Counted from the first letter of the stretch, positions 24,435-33,555 are shown. The stretch: DNA of 64,000 nt from Oscillospiraceae bacterium (GCA_015065615.1 SVPY01000004.1:62001-126000); one strand, 5' to 3'. The notes: a model not told the origin generated them from the letters alone. Numbers and translations are program-made.

Positions 24435-25442
24435 TTATGCCTTTTTAAGGTTTTGGGTGGGCACGAAAACTTCCTCGCTTATACTTATTTTTGCGTAATA
24501 TTCGTCCGCTGCGGTCACATTTACTTTCTTGCCTTCTTTGATTTTCAGAATGGTTTCGCTTTTATTATCGCCTTTTTCTTTTCCTTCGATAAATTCGCTT
24601 TCATTTTCGGCTGTTAAAATATATTCGCCGGGGGATAAATCCTCGTATTTTTCCGTGTAATTCATGGAGATATAGCCGCCCGTTAAAAGCTTTCCCCAGC
24701 CGTTTGAGGCACTTATTACTTTTACTACGCTGCCGTCTGAGAGAGCGCCCGTAATATTATATTCCGTGCCGGGACCCTTTCTTATATTAAGGCCGCCTTT
24801 TGCCTTTATTCTTACCCTGAAGCTTTGTTTTTCGTACATATTTTTGATTATTTCGGGGTAATTTTTATAGGCGACGTTTAAATCGAAATCCCCGTTTAAG
24901 CCATTTATTTTGCCTTTACTTGTATACTGCCACATTCCGTGGGCTTCTTCCATTTCGTCCTTCTCGTTCCACTGAGCCAGCCACTTATCGTAGGGAGCGA
25001 TCTTTTCCTTTACAAAACGGGTATTGAACCAGGAAAGATTTGCGTAAATACCGACGTAGTGGCCATTTTTTTCAATCTCCTCACAGAAAAGGGCGCAGAT
25101 ATCGCTGAGAAGATTTTTATCTGTGGGCATAATTTTATCCTCCACATCGTACCAGACGCCGCAAAGGGGAGTTTTATCCTTTATAAGCCTTAAAACGTGC
25201 TTGGCTTCGCTTAAAGCCTTCGCCTTGGTATCCGCATAGGAATAGAGGTAAACGCCGTAGGGGATACCCAGCTTTTCGCATTCCTTTGCGTTTCTTTCAA
25301 AGTATTCATCGTCCTGATTAAGGTAATCGGAGCCAAAGCCGCATCTTAAAATTACGAAATCAAGGTTTTCTTTTATTACTTCAAAATCGAGAGCACCGTT
25401 AAATTCCGAAATATCGGCGCCCTTTAATATAGCTTTATTCAT
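24435..25442 (-). CDS. GH25 lysozyme (endolysin-like) with SH3 domain
   Basis: 335 residues. GH25 muramidase domain (~7-205): GADISEFNGALDFEVIK (first catalytic-site Asp), VWYDVEDKIM (DxE catalytic pair), WLAQWNEKD and MWQYTSKGKINGLNGDFDLN. Then a bacterial SH3 domain (~212-265, GGLNIRKGPGTEYNITG) and a second SH3-like segment. No signal peptide, so it needs the adjacent holin to reach the wall, as in phage lysis systems. Overlaps the holin gene by 8 bases. It would cleave the MurNAc-GlcNAc bond. Confidence 0.92.
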   Translation of the reverse strand: MNKAILKGADISEFNGALDFEVIKENLDFVILRCGFGSDYLNQDDEYFERNAKECEKLGIPYGVYLYSYADTKAKALSEAKHVLRLIKDKTPLCGVWYDVEDKIMPTDKNLLSDICALFCEEIEKNGHYVGIYANLSWFNTRFVKEKIAPYDKWLAQWNEKDEMEEAHGMWQYTSKGKINGLNGDFDLNVAYKNYPEIIKNMYEKQSFRVRIKAKGGLNIRKGPGTEYNITGALSDGSVVKVISASNGWGKLLTGGYISMNYTEKYEDLSPGEYILTAENESEFIEGKEKGDNKSETILKIKEGKKVNVTAADEYYAKISISEEVFVPTQNLKKA

Positions 25443-25908
25443 TTTCGTTTTCTCCTTTCAGATTCTGAGATTCACCGTTTTCTTCAATTTTGTTTTTTGC
25501 CGCAAGTATTGCCTTTTCCATAAATTTCGGTATGGGTACGCCTATTTTAATAAGGTTTTCCAGAATACTTATAAGCTCGTTGATAATAAGCCACACCGAA
25601 ACGAGGGTGCAGAAAAAGTAGGGCTCGTAGTGTATGCCCAAATTCAGGCTGAGGCAGGCGTAATAAATAATAAAATCAAATATTATGGCTGATGCCACGA
25701 TAAAAAGGTAGCAGAGCTTTTTGATAATGCCTATGATTCCGATTCGGGAGGAAAGCTCCTTTTTGACGTAAGCCGAGAGTATGCCCGAAATATAGTCAAG
25801 AAGCATTACCGCAAAGAGGACTGCTATGGGGATAAGCATCTTTTCAAAATAGGCGGTAACCGATGCCGCCAGAGTTCCTAAAGTTATTTTTACAATATTA
25901 ATTTTCAT
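25435..25908 (-). CDS. Phage holin (Phage_holin_4/TcdE-like family)
   Basis: 157 residues with three to four hydrophobic segments (LIPIAVLFAVMLLDYISGIL, CYLFIVASAIIFDFIIYYAC, YFFCTLVSVWLIINELISIL) and the family pattern LLDYISG...R...GI-x-KKL...NE-x-x-SI-x-EN. Members include TcdE/UtxA (toxin release) and phi29-type phage holins. It forms membrane pores that let the overlapping lysozyme out. No capsid, tail or terminase genes are near, so this is an orphan lysis cassette. Confidence 0.92.
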   Translation of the reverse strand: MKINIVKITLGTLAASVTAYFEKMLIPIAVLFAVMLLDYISGILSAYVKKELSSRIGIIGIIKKLCYLFIVASAIIFDFIIYYACLSLNLGIHYEPYFFCTLVSVWLIINELISILENLIKIGVPIPKFMEKAILAAKNKIEENGESQNLKGENENE

Positions 25909-25935
25909 AAATAATTTCCTTTCATTAAAAAACTA

Positions 25936-25956
25936 AGGCAGTGTATCCCACTGCCT
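25936..25956 (-). terminator. Attenuator-like hairpin in the holin leader
   Basis: Read on the minus strand: AGGCAGTG-GGATA-CACTGCCT followed by TAGTTTTTT, then the holin RBS (AAAGGA) and start. TTGACA with a TAGGTT -10-like element lies immediately upstream of the hairpin, so the transcript would begin with this terminator. It may hold down the lysis genes until read-through occurs, or simply be the end of a lost upstream gene. Confidence 0.55.
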
Positions 25957-26171
25957 CTGTTTTCTAACCTAACGATTTTTCTCTGTTTGTCAATAGAAAA
26001 ACGGAAAATTTTACAAAATTAATAATTAATTAAAAATTTGCTTTTTTTAAAGATATATGGTATTATTACCACATAACATTTTATGATTTTTCGGGAATTT
26101 TGTTTAAAAATTTTAAATTTCCGAATGTTTTTAAGGAGAGTTTTTACGAGGGTAAAAACGTTAAACAAATT

Positions 26172-27374
26172 ATGAAAAATTCTCTTATGAAAAAAATTCT
26201 TGTTTTTGCTTTGGCAGCGCTTTTAATACTCGGTACTGCCGCCTGCGGAAGTGAGGCAGAAACCGAGAGCAAGGAAGAATCAACAAGCGTTTCCGAAGCT
26301 TTGCTTGATGATAACAGCAAAACAGAGAGCGTTTCTCAGATTGAGAGCGAAAGCGAAAGTGAACCCGAGAGCGAAAGCGAGCCCGAAAGCGCGGTTTCTG
26401 AGCCCGAAGAGACTTTGAATCTTGTTGTTGCAAACGAGAAGACAAATCTTTTAACAGGTGAGGATACTTTAACGGAAGGCGCAGTAAATAAGCGCCCCAT
26501 AGCTTTATCCGTAAATAATATCAAGGATTGCTGGCCTCAGTACGGCATAAGCGACGCGGATATTATCTTCGAAATTCCCGTTGAATATAATATCACCCGT
26601 CTTATGGCACTTTACGGCGATTTCACTCAGGTTAAAAATGTCTGCTCCATAAGAAGTATGCGTTACTATTACCCCATTTTGGCTGAGGGCTTTGACGCGC
26701 AGTATATCCACTGCGGCGCCGATGGCGTTCACGCAGCTCCCATGATAAAGGAACTTGGCATTAAAACCTACGATGCAGGCAGCGACCCGCTGGGTGTATT
26801 TGCAAGAGATCAGGACAGAATAAACAGCGGCTACGCCTACGAGCATACACTCTATTTCAAGGGTGAAAAGTACGCCGAAAAGGCAGAGGCAAGCTCAAGC
26901 TGGAGAACTGATTTAGACGAAGACCACATCGGTAAGCTTGCGTTCAAATTCAGCGCCGACACGGTTGTTCCCGAAGGAAAAGAAGCTTATGAGCTTTCCG
27001 TTAACTTCGGCAGCGGCTACATAAGCGACTTCCACTACAACGAGGAAGAGAACGTTTACTATAAGGATCACAACGGCACCAAGCACATGGATATCGGCTC
27101 AGGCTTACAGCTTAGCTTCGATAATCTCTTCTTCCTTGAAACAGATATACATATATTTGCAGGCGACACTGCAGGCAGAAAAGAAATTGACATCTATGCC
27201 GATAACTATAAGGGCTACTACGTAACAAACGGTCAGATAACGGAGATAACATGGACCAAAGAGACTTACGATTCTCCTCTTATTTTCAGAACTCTTGACG
27301 GCGAGGAGCTTGTTATCAACACGGGTAAAACCTACATAGCCGTTTGCACAGCCGACGCGCTTACCGTAGAATGA
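26172..27374 (+). CDS. DUF3048 (YerB-like) lipoprotein
   Basis: 400 residues from the ATG at 26172 (26187 is also possible; no clear RBS at either, and the open frame extends to 26100). Lipoprotein signal with lipobox GTAACG, a low-complexity Ser/Glu linker (repeats of SESEPE), then a two-part DUF3048 domain: NLLTGEDTL, RPIALSVNNIKDCWPQYGIS-DADIIFEIPVEYNITRLMAL and DFHYNEEENVYYK. B. subtilis YerB belongs here; biochemical role unknown. Anchored on the outer membrane face. Its terminator lies inside the 3' end of the convergent flippase gene. Confidence 0.85.
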   Translation: MKNSLMKKILVFALAALLILGTAACGSEAETESKEESTSVSEALLDDNSKTESVSQIESESESEPESESEPESAVSEPEETLNLVVANEKTNLLTGEDTLTEGAVNKRPIALSVNNIKDCWPQYGISDADIIFEIPVEYNITRLMALYGDFTQVKNVCSIRSMRYYYPILAEGFDAQYIHCGADGVHAAPMIKELGIKTYDAGSDPLGVFARDQDRINSGYAYEHTLYFKGEKYAEKAEASSSWRTDLDEDHIGKLAFKFSADTVVPEGKEAYELSVNFGSGYISDFHYNEEENVYYKDHNGTKHMDIGSGLQLSFDNLFFLETDIHIFAGDTAGRKEIDIYADNYKGYYVTNGQITEITWTKETYDSPLIFRTLDGEELVINTGKTYIAVCTADALTVE

Positions 27375-27392
27375 TTAAAAATTAAAATAAAA

Positions 27393-28937
27393 TCATAAAA
27401 GGGCAGAATTATTTCTGCCTTTTTTCTTGTTTAATAAGAGATTTATAAATAAGTAGCCTGCCCCCGAAACCGCTGTTGTAAAAATAAGGCTTAAAAGCAG
27501 ATTATCTTTAAAAGGCAAAATGGAACTAAGCGCAGAAGAAAACCGTACGGATAAAAAGGACGAGGGGAGCAAAATTAAAAGTGGGAAAAAATTATTTATG
27601 CCTATTTCGGTCACTTTAATAAGCTTATTCAAACTCAGCGCCGCATTAAAAACAGTGGAAAACCAAATTATGCTGATATAGGCATTCATTCCGAATTTCC
27701 CCATAAAAAGGTAAATCAGCGCCACCCTCAAAAAAGCGTCCAGCATATTGAATTTCATTGAGTCAAACTGTTTATCCATACCCTTTAAAAGGTTATCCAC
27801 CACTATGTCAAGGTACATAAGGGGCACCAGAGGGGCAAGAAGCCTTATAAAAGCACCTGCCTCGGCGTTATTGTAGATAAGCAGGCTGAATTCCTCGGAG
27901 CATATATAAAAAAGGGACAAAAAGAAAAAGCTGAAGCTTAAAGCGCTGTAAAGTGCCTTTTCGGTAAGAAAGCTTAAGTGTTTTTTCCTGTTTGTTTCTC
28001 TGTCGAAGGAAATTTTCGGTATAAGCAAAAAAGCAAAGGAAGAAAGGAAAGAGGAGGGAAAGTAAACTATGGGCACCGCCATTCCCTGCAGTATGCCGTA
28101 GGAGGAGAGGGCGGCGTTTCTTTTTAAGCCAAGCTCTGTAAGCTTTATGGGGATAAGAAGGTTTTCCAAAGTACCAAGTAAACTTCTTGCGGCGCTGCTT
28201 AAAGTGCAGGGCAGAGCTATATGCACTAAGCCGTTTCTTACGTAGTTTTCGGGGAGTTTAGTTTTAGTTTTATTTTTAAATTTCTTTAAGCTTTTTCTGT
28301 ATGAAATATAATTATAAATAAACGATACCGTTTCACCCAATGAAGAAGCCGCCATAGCCGCTGTACAGCCTGAAATTATTGAATTAAGGGAAAATATGTT
28401 AAAAAATATTACGCACAGAAGTATAGTTAAAATCTGCTCCAAGGTGTCGGCAATTCCCGTTACCGTGCCCTTATCAAGGGCAAGAAAGTAGCCCTTGAAG
28501 CTTGTGCACATAGCCATAAAGGGTAGCCCCAGACTTAAAATTTTAAGGCAGGGGGAGAGATTTATATCCTTTAAAAAGTAAAGGGCAAGAAAATCGGAGA
28601 AAATAAAAAGGATAAGGGAAATAAAAATACTTAACAGAAATGAAAACAAAAGGCAGCGCTTAATCACAATTTTTACGCTGCCCCCGTTTTTTTCGGCTAT
28701 TACTTTAGAAACAAGCCTCGTTACAGCCAAGCTTACCCCCGAAGTGGAAAGGGTAACCGAGAGGGTAAACACGGAGAAAATAAGCTGATATACGCCTAAG
28801 CCCTCACTGCCCATTTTACCGCTTAAAAAGGAGCGGTAAAAAATATTCGTAAGCCTTAAAAAGACCGAGACCAAGGTCAAAACCGCGCCCTGCTTTAAAA
28901 AGAGACTTTTATTGTAATTATATTTATAATTATCCAT
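27393..28937 (-). CDS. SpoVB/MurJ-superfamily lipid flippase
   Basis: 514 residues with about 14 membrane spans. Start VSVFLRLTNIFYRSFLSGKMGSEGLGVYQLIF is typical of the SpoVB/Wzx/MurJ (MOP) transporters. Members flip polyprenyl-linked saccharides such as lipid II; SpoVB serves spore cortex synthesis. Without neighbouring spore genes the substrate remains open. The last codons (KKKGRNNSALL) coincide with the hairpin GGGCAGAATTATTTCTGCC-TTTT (27399-27420) that terminates the convergent gene. Confidence 0.85.
   Translation of the reverse strand: MDNYKYNYNKSLFLKQGAVLTLVSVFLRLTNIFYRSFLSGKMGSEGLGVYQLIFSVFTLSVTLSTSGVSLAVTRLVSKVIAEKNGGSVKIVIKRCLLFSFLLSIFISLILFIFSDFLALYFLKDINLSPCLKILSLGLPFMAMCTSFKGYFLALDKGTVTGIADTLEQILTILLCVIFFNIFSLNSIISGCTAAMAASSLGETVSFIYNYISYRKSLKKFKNKTKTKLPENYVRNGLVHIALPCTLSSAARSLLGTLENLLIPIKLTELGLKRNAALSSYGILQGMAVPIVYFPSSFLSSFAFLLIPKISFDRETNRKKHLSFLTEKALYSALSFSFFFLSLFYICSEEFSLLIYNNAEAGAFIRLLAPLVPLMYLDIVVDNLLKGMDKQFDSMKFNMLDAFLRVALIYLFMGKFGMNAYISIIWFSTVFNAALSLNKLIKVTEIGINNFFPLLILLPSSFLSVRFSSALSSILPFKDNLLLSLIFTTAVSGAGYLFINLLLNKKKGRNNSALL
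27399..27420 (+). terminator. Terminator embedded in the flippase coding end
   Basis: Stem AAGGGCAGAA / TTCTGCCTTT followed by TTTTTT on the plus strand, used by the DUF3048 gene while encoding the final residues of the minus-strand flippase. Confidence 0.75.
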
Positions 28938-29010
28938 TTAATTTAACCTCTTGTAAATAGTCTTCAAATTTGATAAAATACTCTGTAGTAAATTGTTTAG
29001 GAGAATTAAA

Positions 29011-29973
29011 ATGACAGAGAATAACGAATATATTATCAGCGACGAGATAACAGCGGATTGGACCGAGGTTGCCATTACGGTTAACGCCGAGGATATTGAA
29101 ATTGCAGGCAATATTGCCCAGATGGTAGTACCCTACGGTATTTATATTGAGGATTACTCAAATTTAGAAGAGGAAGCAATGGAAATTGCTCACATAGATT
29201 TAATAGATGAGGATTTACTTGCTAAGGATAGAACCAAGGGAATTATCCACATATATATAAATCCCGAGGAAAATCCCTTGGAAGCTGTAGGCTTTTTAAG
29301 GGAGAGATTTACAGCGGAAAATATCTGGAGCGAAATCGAAACCTACGGCTGCGCTCAGGAGGACTGGATTAATAACTGGAAAAAGTACTTCAAGCCCATT
29401 AAAGTCGGCGAGAAGATTTTGATTCACCCCATCTGGATTGAAGATTACGACCCCGAGGGCAGAGTGGTTCTGGATATCGAGCCGGGTCTTGCCTTCGGTA
29501 CAGGCACACACGAGACTACGCGCCTTTGTATGCAGCTTATTGAGAAATATTTAAAAGAGGGCGACACAATGCTGGATATGGGCTGCGGCAGCGGTATCTT
29601 GTCCGTTGCAGGTCTTCTTTTAGGCGCTTCAAGTGCAGTTGGTGTGGATATAGATGCTTTAGCGGTTAAAACAGCTATCGAAAACACAAAGCTCAATAAG
29701 GTTTCAGAAAGATTTACAGGTATATGCGGCAATTTAACCGAGAAGGTAAGCGGTAAATTTAATCTTGTTGCCGCCAACATCGTTGCCGATATAGTTATCC
29801 TCCTTTCAAAGGACGCCCCCCTCTTTATGAATGAGGATAGCACCTACATCATAAGCGGTATTATCGATAACCGCGAGGAAGACGTGCTTAATAATATCAC
29901 CGATAAATTCCAGGTTATCGAGCGCCTTGAAGAAAAAGGCTGGGTAGCTATGGCTTTAAAGCTTAGAAAATAA
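29011..29973 (+). CDS. prmA: Ribosomal protein L11 methyltransferase
   Basis: 320 residues from the ATG at 29011, which has AGGAG 8 bp upstream (a TTG at 28993 lengthens the frame but has no RBS). N-terminal L11-binding domain (1-~100), linker EDWINNWKKYFKPIKVGEKI, then class I methyltransferase with GLAFGTGTHETTRLCM and LDMGCGSGILSVAGLLLGA (SAM binding) and NIVADIVILLS. Trimethylates L11 in the cytoplasm. Monocistronic. Confidence 0.95.
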   Translation: MTENNEYIISDEITADWTEVAITVNAEDIEIAGNIAQMVVPYGIYIEDYSNLEEEAMEIAHIDLIDEDLLAKDRTKGIIHIYINPEENPLEAVGFLRERFTAENIWSEIETYGCAQEDWINNWKKYFKPIKVGEKILIHPIWIEDYDPEGRVVLDIEPGLAFGTGTHETTRLCMQLIEKYLKEGDTMLDMGCGSGILSVAGLLLGASSAVGVDIDALAVKTAIENTKLNKVSERFTGICGNLTEKVSGKFNLVAANIVADIVILLSKDAPLFMNEDSTYIISGIIDNREEDVLNNITDKFQVIERLEEKGWVAMALKLRK

Positions 29974-29985
29974 TTAAAAAAATAT

Positions 29986-30011
29986 GGGAGACGAATTTAA
30001 ACTCGTCTCCC
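29986..30011 (+). terminator. prmA terminator
   Basis: Perfect stem GGGAGACGA / TCGTCTCCC, 8-nt loop, then TTTATATTT. Confidence 0.85.
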
Positions 30012-30039
30012 TTTATATTTAGGTAAATTTAATGATGAA

Positions 30040-30362
30040 CGATGAATGATGCATAATAAAAAATTAATGGTCTGCGACGGCAATATAAATTTAATTTGAA
30101 ACCGCAACGTAGGGACAGCATTTACTGCTGTCAGTTTGGCATAAGCCAAAGAATATAATAAAGTTTATTATATAAATCGTGACTTTGTCACGACGGATAG
30201 GTGTTAAAATTTGCAAGCAAGCGTGCGTGTTGTCCCTACGGTAGTGGAAGATTTAAAATATCATCGTAGGGGGCATTCACGAATACCCCTACGATTTTAG
30301 GTGAGGTTTGATGTCAACCCCTCCGTCATTTTCTTCGAAAATGCCACCTCCCCTGCAGCGGT
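30040..30362. repeat. Cluster of hairpin repeats, including a 133-bp element with perfect ends
   Basis: 30108-30240 is bounded by perfect 10-bp inverted ends CGTAGGGACA / TGTCCCTACG and contains four inner hairpins (ACAGCA-TTTA-C-TGCTGT, TTGGC-ATAA-GCCAA, TATAATAAA-G-TTTATTATA, CGTGAC-TTT-GTCACG). 30263-30295 is a separate hairpin with arms ATCGTAGGGG / CCCCTACGAT. 30316-30360 is a family A copy with stem CATTTTC-TTC-GAAAATG. No coding content; together with 30363-30530 this fills the 580-bp gap after prmA. Confidence 0.8.
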
Positions 30363-30534
30363 GTGAGAATTGAAACTGTATTTTATATCTTAAAGTAAAT
30401 AATCCGAATGGATATTTTTTCTGTAGGAAGCAGGGGTGAAGCCTGTTTCCTTTTTAAATACCTTTCAAAGAAAAGGACGCCCACGGCACCTCCTACTTTA
30501 AATATTTACCCGTAAAAGATTACCCTATGTTCCT

Positions 30535-30563
30535 TGTATTCGGTGATATTGATGTGGTATAAT
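30535..30563 (+). promoter_or_regulatory. Promoter of the SGNH esterase gene
   Basis: TTGTAT (30535-30540) and TATAAT (30558-30563), 17 bp apart, 30 bp before the ATG; GGAGGCGG is the RBS. Confidence 0.6.
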
Positions 30564-30592
30564 CAAGATATCAAATTATCGGAGGCGGATTT

Positions 30593-31957
30593 ATGAAAAT
30601 TATAAAGGGTCTTAAAAGCGGCGCTTTACTGCAAAGGGACGAAAAGGGTTTATGCGTCTGCTTTTTTGAAGCGGAATTTAAAGGCGAAGTAAAAGCTTCA
30701 ATAGGCGATATAGAAAATTTAGGGGGAAATTTATTTAAGCTCAGCGGCATCAAGACGGGCGGCCCCTACGAAATAGTAATATCCGACGAAGCAGACGAAA
30801 TAAAACTTACTGATATCTGCGTGGGCGATTTGTGGATTTTAGCAGGCCAATCCAATATGGAGGGGGCAGGCAGATTAAGATCGAATCTTGCAGAGCTTGA
30901 AATTAATACCGACAGCGAAGTAAGAGCCTATTATATGTCGGAAACCTGGGCGCCTGCCAAGCCTCAGCTGCACCAAATTTGGGAAATTAAAGAAGATTAT
31001 ATAAGAATTCCTTACCGTGAGTACCGCAAAGGTACAAAGTGGGGAACGGAGTACCCCGAAAATCACCGCGACGGCGTAGGCCCCGGCTACTTCTTTATTA
31101 AAAGTATGAAGGAGAAAACAAAGGTGCCTCAGGGTGCAATTCCCTGCGCCGTGGGAGGCTCCTGCCTGAAAAACTGGGAGACGGATAGGGATAACGCCCT
31201 TTACGCCATGATGAAAAGGCGCGTAGCCGAGTGCGGCAACGTAGTTAAGGGTGTTTTCTGGCATCAGGGCGAATCTCAGTGCAACGAGGGCGACGCAAAA
31301 ACCTTTACAGAGGATATGAAAAATCTTGTAAATGCTTTCCGCCGTGATTTCGGTAACGAAAATCTCCCCTTCGTGCAGGCTCAGCTTCATAAGTTTACTT
31401 TGGCTGAAGGCGACTGTGCATATTGCTGGTCCGTGATAAGGGATAAGCAGAGAACTCTTTATAAGGAAATCAGTAATCTTCTTACCGTAAACACCTGCGA
31501 CTTGGAGCTTGACGATATGATTCATCTCTCAGGTGCATCCCACGAAATTTTAGGCGAGAGAGCCGCAAACGCCATGCTTAAAATTTTAAACGGGGACACA
31601 GACCAGATAGATATTGAATCTATAGAGCTTACTAATGACGAATTCGTGCCCTTCTTAAGTAACATAGTGGTTAAATTCAAGAATTTAAATGGCGATTTAA
31701 AGTCAAGCGGAATTCCTTACGGCTTCTATATCTCCAAGGACGAAAAGGGTCTTGAGGAAGTAAAGAGAATTATCCACTTAAAGCTTGAGGGCGACAAAGT
31801 GTATATCAAAAACGAAATCGAGCCCGAGGAGATAGGGGATCTATATTTAAGCTACGCTTACGGCTGCTCCTACTATGCAAATATCACAGATAGCGAGAAT
31901 AACGCAATTCCCGCCTTCGGCCCTGTAAAAATTAAGGATTTAATGAAATCAAACTAA
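30593..31957 (+). CDS. Sialate O-acetylesterase-type SGNH hydrolase
   Basis: 454 residues, no signal peptide. The nucleophile motif LWILAGQSNMEGAG (block I, Ser in GQSNM), VGGSCLKNWE (block II Gly), FWHQGESQCNEGDA (block III) and the catalytic Asp-His in ELDDMIHLSG follow the sialic-acid acetylesterase/carbohydrate-esterase pattern. A beta-rich C-terminal domain (~340-450) follows. It removes O-acetyl groups from sialic acid, xylan or another glycan; the neighbours do not decide which. Cytoplasmic by lack of signal. Confidence 0.85.
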   Translation: MKIIKGLKSGALLQRDEKGLCVCFFEAEFKGEVKASIGDIENLGGNLFKLSGIKTGGPYEIVISDEADEIKLTDICVGDLWILAGQSNMEGAGRLRSNLAELEINTDSEVRAYYMSETWAPAKPQLHQIWEIKEDYIRIPYREYRKGTKWGTEYPENHRDGVGPGYFFIKSMKEKTKVPQGAIPCAVGGSCLKNWETDRDNALYAMMKRRVAECGNVVKGVFWHQGESQCNEGDAKTFTEDMKNLVNAFRRDFGNENLPFVQAQLHKFTLAEGDCAYCWSVIRDKQRTLYKEISNLLTVNTCDLELDDMIHLSGASHEILGERAANAMLKILNGDTDQIDIESIELTNDEFVPFLSNIVVKFKNLNGDLKSSGIPYGFYISKDEKGLEEVKRIIHLKLEGDKVYIKNEIEPEEIGDLYLSYAYGCSYYANITDSENNAIPAFGPVKIKDLMKSN

Positions 31958-31982
31958 AATTAAATTCAGAACAATATAAAAA

Positions 31983-32009
31983 ACGGATGCGGGAATTTCT
32001 CACATCCGT
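31983..32009. terminator. Terminator between convergent genes
   Basis: Stem ACGGATG / CATCCGT extended by weaker inner pairs, T-rich on both sides, between the esterase and the MATE gene. Confidence 0.7.
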
Positions 32010-32020
32010 TCAGTTTTCGG

Positions 32021-33379
32021 TTAAAGCTTTTTATATACCGTAAGCCGCATTGTTATATAGCAGGCAAGTCCGCCTATTACGTTGGAAACAGGTTCAGCTA
32101 AAAATACTCCGTTAACCCCGAAGCCCAAATGGGGCAGTAAAAAGGTAAGGGGCACCACTATAATGGCTTTTCGAAGTAAGGAGAAAAATATAGCGTGCTT
32201 GGCATCTCCCAATGCCTGAAAGGTGCTCTGGCCTGCAAACTGCAGAGCCATAAATACGAAACCGAAAAAGTAAATTATTAAGGATTCTGTACCGAGAGAA
32301 GCTAAATTCGGGTCGTCGGAAAATACATCGAACCAGAATTTCGGGAAGGCAACAATAATTATCCACGCAAAAAGAGTGTAAACGAAGCCTACTATAGTGT
32401 TGAATTTAATGCCGTCCTTCACACGCTCATTCATTTTTGCGCCGTAATTATAGCTTACAACGGGCTGAGAGCCGCTTACTATGCCGTTAACGGGCAGCAT
32501 ACATATCTCTCTTACGGAGTTTAATACCGTCATAATGGCTACGTAGGTGTCGCCCAAAGCCAAGCCGCCCTGAGCCTGCAAGGTGGAGTTGCAGGCAATC
32601 TGCACAAGGCAGTTGGTACCCTGCATTATAAAGTTGGAAGTGCCTAATTTGAATATTTTTTTGATTATATTAAAATCGAAATTTAACTTTCTGATATTTA
32701 TTTTTATGGGAGCTTTTTTGCCCGAGAGGAATTTAAGCACCCATAAAGCGGAAAGAATCTGACTTATTACCGTTGCTAAAGCCGCGCCTGAAACTCCCAT
32801 ACCGAGGCAGAGAATAAATAGGGCGTCCAAAATTATATTTGCAACCGCGCCTAAAACGGTGGTTACCATACCGAATTTCGGGTAGCCCTGAGCGTTTATG
32901 TAGCCGTTAAGACCCGTGGTCATCATGGAAAAGGGTGTGCCTATGAGGTATATCATCAAATATTCCTCGGCAAATACTATGGAGTCGGGGCTGGCGCCGG
33001 ATAAATAAAGTATAGGCGTTTTTAAAATATAGCAGAAAGCCATTAAAATGCCCGAGCTTAAAATCAAAAGGGAAAAGGAGTTACTCAGTATCTTTTCGGC
33101 TTCTTTATCGTCCCCTCTGCCCCTGGCAATACTGAATAAGGGTACGCCGCCGTTACCGAAAAGGGCGGTGAAAGCCATAATAAGGGTGATTATGGGAAAG
33201 CAAAGTCCCACACCCGTTAAAGCAAGGCTGTTTTCCTCGCCCATGTGACCTAAGTAGATTCTGTCCACCACGTTGTATAAAAGGTGTACCAGCTGGGCGA
33301 TGGTAAGGGGAAGAGCCTGAGCTATTATACATTTCCATACGGGACCTTTTAAAAAGTCGGATTTTTTATTTTCTTTCAA
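32021..33379 (-). CDS. MATE family efflux transporter
   Basis: 452 residues from a TTG start at 33379, preceded by AGAGGCG at 7 bp. The open frame runs on to 33541 but that extension is made of dispersed repeat (33486-33555), so it is not part of the gene. Twelve spans in two halves; first half starts FLKGPVWKCIIAQALPLTIA, with GNGGVPLFSIARGRGD and IAYNYGAK-like SYNYGAKMNERV typical of the clostridial DinF/NorM-like MATE group. Exports a cationic drug or metabolite using Na+ or H+. Substrate unknown. Confidence 0.88.
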   Translation of the reverse strand: MKENKKSDFLKGPVWKCIIAQALPLTIAQLVHLLYNVVDRIYLGHMGEENSLALTGVGLCFPIITLIMAFTALFGNGGVPLFSIARGRGDDKEAEKILSNSFSLLILSSGILMAFCYILKTPILYLSGASPDSIVFAEEYLMIYLIGTPFSMMTTGLNGYINAQGYPKFGMVTTVLGAVANIILDALFILCLGMGVSGAALATVISQILSALWVLKFLSGKKAPIKINIRKLNFDFNIIKKIFKLGTSNFIMQGTNCLVQIACNSTLQAQGGLALGDTYVAIMTVLNSVREICMLPVNGIVSGSQPVVSYNYGAKMNERVKDGIKFNTIVGFVYTLFAWIIIVAFPKFWFDVFSDDPNLASLGTESLIIYFFGFVFMALQFAGQSTFQALGDAKHAIFFSLLRKAIIVVPLTFLLPHLGFGVNGVFLAEPVSNVIGGLACYITMRLTVYKKL

Positions 33380-33485
33380 ATAAATCGCCTCTTTTAATAA
33401 ATCGTTTAAATCATTTCCGGATTCAGTATACCGCAAAACAAAGATTTGTGCAATAAATATTTGCGGCGAGGGAGAAATACCCACT

Positions 33486-33555
33486 GTAGGGACAACCATC
33501 GGTTGTCCGTTTAGATTTACCCTAATCTGACGGACCGCCAATGGCGGCCCCTACA
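33486..33555. repeat. Inverted pair of family B hairpins
   Basis: GTAGG-GACAACC-ATC-GGTTGTC-CG (stem 33490-33508) faces CG-GACCGCC-AAT-GGCGGCC-CCTAC (33532-33550), so the pair has GTAGGG...CCCCTAC outer ends. The two units differ in stem sequence but each stem pairs almost perfectly. Located just upstream of the MATE start. Confidence 0.75.

Noticed and set aside
33380-33541. 54-residue N-terminal extension of the MATE transporter
   Set aside because: It is translated repeat DNA (family B hairpins) and a TTG with a proper RBS at 33379 fits the family start.
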